DNA from: an uncultured Oscillospiraceae bacterium
GTDB lineage: Bacteria > Bacillota > Clostridia > Oscillospirales > Oscillospiraceae
DNA length: 64,000 nt
Assembly: GCA_934572465.1 (NCBI GenBank)
Contig: CAKTLG010000001.1
Location: forward strand, 1 to 64,000
Direction of reading: 5' to 3'
A program made the position numbers and the translations under genes. The notes under the pieces are model-generated. The model ran no database searches and was not told the origin of the DNA. It saw nothing but the letters and a program-made list of their open reading frames with translations. Of the stretch, positions 59,482-64,000 are shown in pieces (position 1 is the stretch's first letter; each line of letters opens with the position of its first letter).

Positions 59482-60501
59482 ATGTTGAATGATTATAAGG
59501 GTCTGAAGCTGATCGCTTCCTCCAACCCCCATATCCGCAGCAACGAGGATACGCGCTCGATCATGCTCGACGTGGTCATCGCGCTGTGCCCGGCGCTGCT
59601 GATGAGCGTGATCCGCTTTGGCTTCCGCTCGCTGATCGCGGTGCTCGTCTCCGTGGTGTCCGCGATGTTCTTCGAGTGGCTTTACAGAAAGCTGCTGCAC
59701 AAGTCCCAGACGATCGGCGATCTGTCCGCCGCCGTCACGGGCATGCTGCTCGCGTTCGTCTGCCCTGTGACGCTTCCGTACTGGATGCTGATCGTCGGCA
59801 ATTTCTTCGCCATCTTCGTCGTCAAGCAGCTCTACGGCGGCCTTGGCAAGAACTTCCTCAACCCCGCGCTCGCCGGCCGCGCCGCGCTCGTCGCGTGCTA
59901 CACGAGCCAGATGACCAGCTGGATCGCCCCGGGCGAGAAGGCGCCGCTGTTCGGCGGCCTTGCCGACGTGGTCACCTCCGCGACGCCGCTGACGATGATG
60001 AAGGAGAGCGGCCTTGCCGAGATCACCGCGCAGTATAACGTGCGCGATATGTTCGTCGGCAACATCGGCGGCTCGCTCGGCGAGATCTCGGCGATGATGC
60101 TGCTCATCGGCGGGCTGTACCTCATTTTCCGCAAGGTCATCTCCTGGCAGATCCCCGTGGCCTACATCGGCACGGTGGCCGTGCTGACGTTCCTGTTCCC
60201 GTGCGGCAACGACGCTTTGACGTGGATGCTCTACAACGTGCTCGGCGGCGGTCTGTTCCTCGGCGCGTTCTTTATGGCCACGGACTACGTCACCTCTCCC
60301 GTGACGAAGAAGGGCCAGCTCATCTTCGGCCTCGGCTGCGGCCTTATCACGGTGTTCATCCGCTACTTCGGCTCCTATCCCGAGGGCGTTTGCTACTCCA
60401 TCCTGATCATGAACTGCTGCACGTGGCTGATCGACAAGTACACCAAGCCCACCCGCTTTGGCGTTGACAAGAAAGCAGCGAAGGAGGCGGCAAAGAAATG
60501 A
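59482..60501 (+). CDS. rnfD: Rnf complex subunit RnfD
   Basis: Integral membrane subunit of 339 residues with about 10 helices. The flavinylation motif DVVTSATPL (about residues 163-171) presents the Thr that accepts FMN covalently, as in NqrB/RnfD. It takes part in electron transfer coupled to Na+ or H+ export. Its start is 4 bp after rnfC, and its stop overlaps the rnfG start by four bases (ATGA). Confidence 0.95.
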   Translation: MLNDYKGLKLIASSNPHIRSNEDTRSIMLDVVIALCPALLMSVIRFGFRSLIAVLVSVVSAMFFEWLYRKLLHKSQTIGDLSAAVTGMLLAFVCPVTLPYWMLIVGNFFAIFVVKQLYGGLGKNFLNPALAGRAALVACYTSQMTSWIAPGEKAPLFGGLADVVTSATPLTMMKESGLAEITAQYNVRDMFVGNIGGSLGEISAMMLLIGGLYLIFRKVISWQIPVAYIGTVAVLTFLFPCGNDALTWMLYNVLGGGLFLGAFFMATDYVTSPVTKKGQLIFGLGCGLITVFIRYFGSYPEGVCYSILIMNCCTWLIDKYTKPTRFGVDKKAAKEAAKK

Positions 60502-61094
60502 AGATCGAAGGCAAGTTTATCTTTAAGGTAGCCGGCACGCTGACGGCGATCGCCCTCGTCGTTGCGCTGCTGCTGGGGCTTACCAATGTGCTGACGGCCG
60601 ACAAGATCGAGGCCATCACCAAGCAGAAGACCGAGACGGCGCTCGCCAAGGTCGTTTCCGCGAGCGAGTGCGAGTTCCCGCCCATCGAGGACATCCCGCA
60701 GGAGGTCATCGACGCGGCGAGCGCGCAGGGCGGCAAGCTGACCGAGGTCTATGAGATCCTCGTCGGCGGCGAGAACGCGGGCTATGCGTTCAAGGTCACC
60801 GCCAGCGGCTCTCAGGGCAACATCGTAATGATCGTCGGCGTGGACGCCGACCTCGCCGTTACCGGCGTTTCCATCGTCAGCAACTCTGAGACCGCGGGCA
60901 TCGGCTCGAAGGTCATGAACAATGAAGCGACCTCCGCGGGCACCGGCGCGCTCGATCAGTTCGTCGGCAAGTCCGGCGCGGGCACGCTCGTTGTCAAGCA
61001 GAACATCGACGCCGTCACCGGCGCGACGGTCTCCACCAAGGGCGTGACCAAGGGCGTCAATGCCGCTCTGGCCGCTGCCGAGGCCATGAACTGA
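60498..61094 (+). CDS. rnfG: Rnf complex subunit RnfG
   Basis: 198 residues: one N-terminal membrane helix (about 8-30, VAGTLTAIALVVALLLGLTNVL) and an outer FMN-binding domain with the flavinylation motif VTGATVSTKGV (about residues 174-184), whose Thr carries FMN. Overlap of start and stop with rnfD shows translational coupling. A flavin transferase (ApbE) is needed but not encoded in the window. Confidence 0.95.
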   Translation: MKIEGKFIFKVAGTLTAIALVVALLLGLTNVLTADKIEAITKQKTETALAKVVSASECEFPPIEDIPQEVIDAASAQGGKLTEVYEILVGGENAGYAFKVTASGSQGNIVMIVGVDADLAVTGVSIVSNSETAGIGSKVMNNEATSAGTGALDQFVGKSGAGTLVVKQNIDAVTGATVSTKGVTKGVNAALAAAEAMN

Positions 61095-61113
61095 GAAAGG
61101 GGGAAGAAGATCA

Positions 61114-61743
61114 ATGAATTTTAAGAAACAGCTCAAAGACGGTCTGATCACCCAAAACCCCGTTCTGGTGCAGCTTCTGGGCATGTGCTCCACGATGGCC
61201 ATTACCACCAGCATCTCCAACGGCGTCGGCATGGGCATTTCCGTCCTTATCATTCTGACGCTCTCCAACATCTTCATCGCCGCGCTGCGCAAGATCATCC
61301 CCAACGAGGTGCGCATCGCGTGCTACATCGTCGTCATCGCGGGCTTCGTCACGATCGTTGACCTGTGCTTACAGGCGTTCCTGCCGGATATCGCCGAGAG
61401 CCTTGGCGTGTTCATCCCGCTGATCGTCGTCAACTGCATTATTCTCGGCCGCGCCGAGGCCTTTGCCAGCAAGAACTCCGTCGCCGCCTCCGCGGTGGAC
61501 GGCATCTGCCAAGGCATCGGCTACACGCTGGTCCTGATCGTTCTGTGCGCGTTCCGCGAGCTGTTCGGCGCGGGCACGCTGCTTGGCTTCCAGGTCATGC
61601 CTTCTTCCTATGTTCCGGCCAGTATGCTCACGCTGCCCGTCGGCGGCTTCCTGTGCCTCGGCACGCTGATCGCCGTGATGCAGTGGGCGCTTGCCAGAAG
61701 CGAAAAGAAGAACGCGGAAAAGAAAGAAGAGGAGGGTAAATAA
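61114..61743 (+). CDS. rnfE: Rnf complex subunit RnfE
   Basis: 209-residue membrane protein with six helices, start MNFKKQLKDGLITQNPVLVQLLG followed by CSTMAITTSISNGVGMG. RnfE and RnfA are homologous and bind a [2Fe-2S] cluster between them within the membrane; the conserved Cys (QLLGMCS) is present here. The C-terminal tail is charged (EKKNAEKKEEEGK). Two bases separate it from rnfA. Confidence 0.95.
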   Translation: MNFKKQLKDGLITQNPVLVQLLGMCSTMAITTSISNGVGMGISVLIILTLSNIFIAALRKIIPNEVRIACYIVVIAGFVTIVDLCLQAFLPDIAESLGVFIPLIVVNCIILGRAEAFASKNSVAASAVDGICQGIGYTLVLIVLCAFRELFGAGTLLGFQVMPSSYVPASMLTLPVGGFLCLGTLIAVMQWALARSEKKNAEKKEEEGK

Positions 61744-61745
61744 AA

Positions 61746-62336
61746 ATGGATGTGACAAAGCTTCTTGCTATTTCCCTCGGCGCGATCCTGACGAATAACT
61801 TCATCTTCTCGCAGTTCCTCGGCATCTGCCCGTTCCTCGGCGTTTCCAAGAAGAGCGACACCGCCGTCGGCATGGGTCTCGCCGTCACGTTCGTCATGGG
61901 TCTTGCCTCGGCGTTCTGCTATGGCGTGAACATCATCCTCGTCAAGCTCGGCCTTGGCTACATGCAGACCGTTGCGTTCATCCTTGTCATCGCCGGTCTG
62001 GTGCAGTTTATCGAGATGTTCCTCAAAAAGTCCATGCCGACGCTCTACACCGCCCTCGGCGTGTACCTGCCGCTGATCACCACTAACTGCGCCGTGCTCG
62101 GCGTGGTGCTGCTCAACGTGCAGAACGACTACAACTTCATCGAGTCCGTGGTTTACGGCATCACCGGCGGCCTTGGCTTCCTGCTGGCGATCTTCCTGTT
62201 TTCCACCATCCGCGAGCGCGTGCAGTTTGCCGACTATCCCAAGTCGTTTGAAGGCTTCCCCATCGCGCTGATCACCGCAGGTCTGATCGCCCTTGCATTC
62301 ATGGGCTTTTCCGGCCTGCAGGTGTGGCCCATGTAA
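61746..62336 (+). CDS. rnfA: Rnf complex subunit RnfA
   Basis: 196-residue membrane protein with six helices, pseudo-symmetric with RnfE. ILTNNFIFSQFLGICPFLGVSKK carries the conserved Cys of the intramembrane cluster, and LITTNCAVLGVVLLNV the second one. Start 2 bp after rnfE; 15 bp before rnfB with GGAGG between. Confidence 0.96.
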   Translation: MDVTKLLAISLGAILTNNFIFSQFLGICPFLGVSKKSDTAVGMGLAVTFVMGLASAFCYGVNIILVKLGLGYMQTVAFILVIAGLVQFIEMFLKKSMPTLYTALGVYLPLITTNCAVLGVVLLNVQNDYNFIESVVYGITGGLGFLLAIFLFSTIRERVQFADYPKSFEGFPIALITAGLIALAFMGFSGLQVWPM

Positions 62337-62351
62337 GGAGGGAACTGAAGT

Positions 62352-63248
62352 ATGATGAACGTAATTTTTGCCGTCCTCGTGCTGGGCGTGATCGCCGTGA
62401 TCTTCGGCCTGATCCTGTCCGTTGCGGCCAAGGTCTTTGAGGTCGAGGTCGACGAGCGTCTGCCGAAGATCCAGGAATGCCTTGCCGGCGCGAACTGCGG
62501 CGGCTGCGGCTATCCCGGCTGCGCCGGCTGCGCCGAAGCGATTCTTGCCGGTAAGGCTCCCGTCACCGCCTGCGCACCCGCGGGCGCCGAGGGTGCCGCG
62601 AAGATCGCCGCGATCATGGGTCTTGAGGCCCCCAGCGGCGAAAAGCAGGTCGCGCACGTGATCTGCAACGGCGGCGACGCCGCTGTGAAGAGCTTTGAAT
62701 ATGTCGGCCTGCACGACTGTCTCGCCGCGACGAAGGTCGCCGGCGGCCCGACCGCCTGCGCCTTTGGCTGCCTTGGCTTCGGCACGTGCGTCGCCGCCTG
62801 CCAGTTCGACGCGCTCCACATCAACGAAAAGGGCGTGGCCGAGGTCGACAAGGAAAAGTGCACCGACTGCGGCGCGTGCCGCGAGGTCTGCCCGCGCAAG
62901 CTGATCGTCGAGGTGCCCTACAAGCAGAAGGTCTTCGTCAACTGCGCGAATAAGGAGAAGGGCCCCGCCGTCACGAAGGTGTGCGCCAACTCCTGCATCG
63001 CCTGCGGCCTGTGCGAAAAGACCTGCAAGTTCGACGCCATCCATGTCGTCAACAACGTGGCCGTCATCGACTACAGCAAGTGCAAGAACTGCACCATGTG
63101 CGCCAAGGCCTGCCCGCGCAACGCCATCGAGCCGATCCCGACCCCCGAGGAGAAGGAGAAGTTCAAGGCCGCGCAGAAGGCTGCCGCCGAGCGCAAGGCC
63201 GCTGCCGCCAAGGCAGCCGCCGAGGCTGAGGCTGCCAAGGCCGAATAA
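62352..63248 (+). CDS. rnfB: Rnf complex subunit RnfB
   Basis: 298 residues, entry point for electrons from ferredoxin. A membrane helix (about 4-26) is followed by a GANCGGCGYPGCAGCAEAI cluster domain (from about residue 44) and then ferredoxin-type motifs CTDCGACREVCP, CIACGLCEKTCKFDAI and CKNCTMCAKACPRNAI. The middle segment FGCLGFGTCVAACQFDA provides a further set. The tail is a low-complexity Ala/Lys/Glu stretch. Two ATG codons in a row make the start ambiguous by one residue. Last gene of the operon; a terminator follows. Confidence 0.96.
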   Translation: MMNVIFAVLVLGVIAVIFGLILSVAAKVFEVEVDERLPKIQECLAGANCGGCGYPGCAGCAEAILAGKAPVTACAPAGAEGAAKIAAIMGLEAPSGEKQVAHVICNGGDAAVKSFEYVGLHDCLAATKVAGGPTACAFGCLGFGTCVAACQFDALHINEKGVAEVDKEKCTDCGACREVCPRKLIVEVPYKQKVFVNCANKEKGPAVTKVCANSCIACGLCEKTCKFDAIHVVNNVAVIDYSKCKNCTMCAKACPRNAIEPIPTPEEKEKFKAAQKAAAERKAAAAKAAAEAEAAKAE

Positions 63249-63259
63249 GGCTTGTTGCT

Positions 63260-63292
63260 AAAAAGAGGAACGCGAAAGCGTTCCTCTTTTTT
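63260..63292 (+). terminator. rnf operon terminator
   Basis: AAAAAGAGGAACGC-GAAA-GCGTTCCTCTTTTTT with a GNRA-like tetraloop. Confidence 0.9.
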
Positions 63293-63298
63293 GCGCCT

Positions 63299-63680
63299 CA
63301 CAAAGCGGCGATGCCGCTTTGTGAGAAGGTTTGCACTGCGCTGCATACACGCGCCAAAGGCGCACATACTCCGCTCCGTGAGAAATTACGACTAAAATAC
63401 GTTTGCCGCCGGCGGGCGGCCTGGGCAGCCGTTAGCAGCTTTGCTGCTTTACGGATGCCGCGTACCCCTCGCGGGTAAAAGTCTGCGACCTTTCCTCTGC
63501 TTGCGGGTGCCTCGCAAAATTCCGCGCCCGAGGGCGCGGAAAAAATTGGGATCGTCAATCGCCGCGACCTGTGCGTGGCGATTGACTCTTCTCGCGGAGC
63601 GGGTGTCGAGCCGCAGGCGAGGCGCCGAGCGCAGTGAAATCTCTTCAAAAGTCAGGCCGCGACCTGACTTTTGCGTAGTT
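63299..63680. repeat. Structured non-coding region containing repeat family B, right copy
   Basis: About 380 bp with no credible gene. Hairpins in order: CACAAAGCGGC-GAT-GCCGCTTTGTG (63299-63323), AGCAGC-TTT-GCTGCT (near 63435), TTCCGCGCCC-GA-GGGCGCGGAA (63520-63541), TCAATCGCC...GGCGATTGA (about 63556-63586), and AAAAGTCAGG...CCTGACTTTT (63645-63673). The part from about 63585 onward matches the left edge of the window (repeat B). Confidence 0.6.
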
Positions 63681-63705
63681 CACAAACTGTTTACACTGCC
63701 CCCTA

Positions 63706-63734
63706 TTGACATTGGCAGTTGCTGGTGGTACACT
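63706..63734 (+). promoter_or_regulatory. hrcA promoter
   Basis: TTGACA (63706-63711), 17 bp, TACACT (63729-63734), directly followed by CIRCE. Confidence 0.8.
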
Positions 63735-63738
63735 GCGT

Positions 63739-63765
63739 TTAGCACTCAGGGGAAAGGAGTGCTAA
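63739..63765 (+). promoter_or_regulatory. CIRCE operator
   Basis: TTAGCACTC-N9-GAGTGCTAA, a perfect match to the CIRCE consensus bound by HrcA. The heat-shock operon is therefore autorepressed. Confidence 0.97.
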
Positions 63766-63787
63766 AGCGACGAAAGGAGCGCGGCGC

Positions 63788-64000
63788 ATGGACCTGACAG
63801 AGCGCAAAAAGCAGATCTTAAAGCGCGTGGTCGAGGATTATATCGCCGCGGCTGAGCCGGTCGGCTCCAAGGCGCTGGCCGAGGAGATGGGCGGCTCGGT
63901 AAGCTCGGCGACCATCCGCAACGAGCTTGCGGACTTAGTCGAGATGGGCTATCTTGAGCAGCCGCACACGTCCGCCGGACGCGTGCCGTCCCCCAAGGGC
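63788..64000 (+). CDS. hrcA: Heat-inducible transcription repressor HrcA (partial, cut by window end)
   Basis: The first 71 codons are inside the window. [66 protein letters not shown] is the winged-helix N-terminus of HrcA, complete with the SAGRVPS wing. ATG after GAAAGGAGCGCGGCGC. grpE, dnaK and dnaJ should follow outside the window. Confidence 0.96.
   Translation, partial: MDLTERKKQILKRVVEDYIAAAEPVGSKALAEEMGGSVSSATIRNELADLVEMGYLEQPHTSAGRVPSPKG

Noticed and set aside
56902-59700. A 932-codon open frame on the minus strand opposite rnfC, and many similar long antisense frames (e.g. opposite ftsH, thlA, blaR1-like, mfd).
   Set aside because: High GC with strong third-position G/C leaves antisense frames open. 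Their products are His/Arg/Ala/Val-rich without domains, while the opposite strand encodes clear protein families.

Overview
The window reads as chromosomal DNA of a GC-rich, spore-forming, anaerobic member of the Clostridia. Sporulation genes (spoVB-like flippase, yabP, yabQ, a SpoIIQ-like M23 protein), a complete rnf operon, CIRCE/hrcA control, BlaI/BlaR1 and SLH-domain proteins all point to Firmicutes. The high GC content and short G-rich hairpin repeats suggest an Oscillospiraceae (Clostridium cluster IV) relative; that family assignment is inference. I saw no rRNA, tRNA, CRISPR array, transposase or prophage.

Layout. 0.1-7.4 kb, minus strand: mnmG and a metallophosphoesterase, then an ABC exporter pair with a very long coiled-coil permease. 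7.4-10.4 kb, plus: a 25-codon ORF with its own promoter and terminator, prfB without the usual programmed frameshift, and a MATE transporter. 10.4-12.0 kb: a small accessory island with two copies of a divergent module (ribbon-helix-helix protein plus ~50-residue helical protein), bracketed by inverted copies of a non-coding repeat. 12-17.1 kb, minus: an EF-G paralogue with altered G motifs, a P-type-ATPase-like membrane protein that has lost its catalytic motifs, and rlmB. 17.4-26 kb: ftsH, a GntR regulator with an evident autoregulatory operator, a BlaI/BlaR1 pair whose BlaR1 has a huge extracytoplasmic part, and a thiolase. 26-33.8 kb, minus: glmU-prs-pth-mfd-parvulin, the conserved Firmicutes order, with GlmU lacking its uridylyltransferase signature. 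34-38.2 kb, plus: trmL and the glycolytic block pgk-tpiA-gpmI. 38.3-43.8 kb: M23 protein, a small divergent regulator pair, yabP-yabQ-divIC, hpf, an iron alcohol dehydrogenase and a CDP-alcohol phosphatidyltransferase. 43.9-55.6 kb, minus: recJ-relA-(repeat block)-dtd-MBL hydrolase-hemZ-PNP-spoVB-mazG-hupA-rqcP. 55.8-57.8 kb: an SLH protein and a DUF975 membrane protein. 58.1-63.2 kb, plus: rnfCDGEAB. 63.3-64 kb: a structured non-coding stretch, then CIRCE and the start of hrcA.

How it works together: the window is mostly core housekeeping. It covers translation quality control (RF2, RqcP, Pth, Dtd, Hpf, RlmB, TrmL, MnmG, EF-G-like), DNA repair (Mfd, RecJ), the stringent response, lower glycolysis, ferredoxin:NAD+ energy conservation by Rnf, and sporulation. 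The conserved glmU...divIC chromosomal array is present but split into three blocks. The least ordinary items are the repeat-flanked RHH/small-protein island, the catalytically dead P-type-ATPase-like protein, the half-dead GlmU, and the promoter-microORF-terminator unit upstream of prfB.
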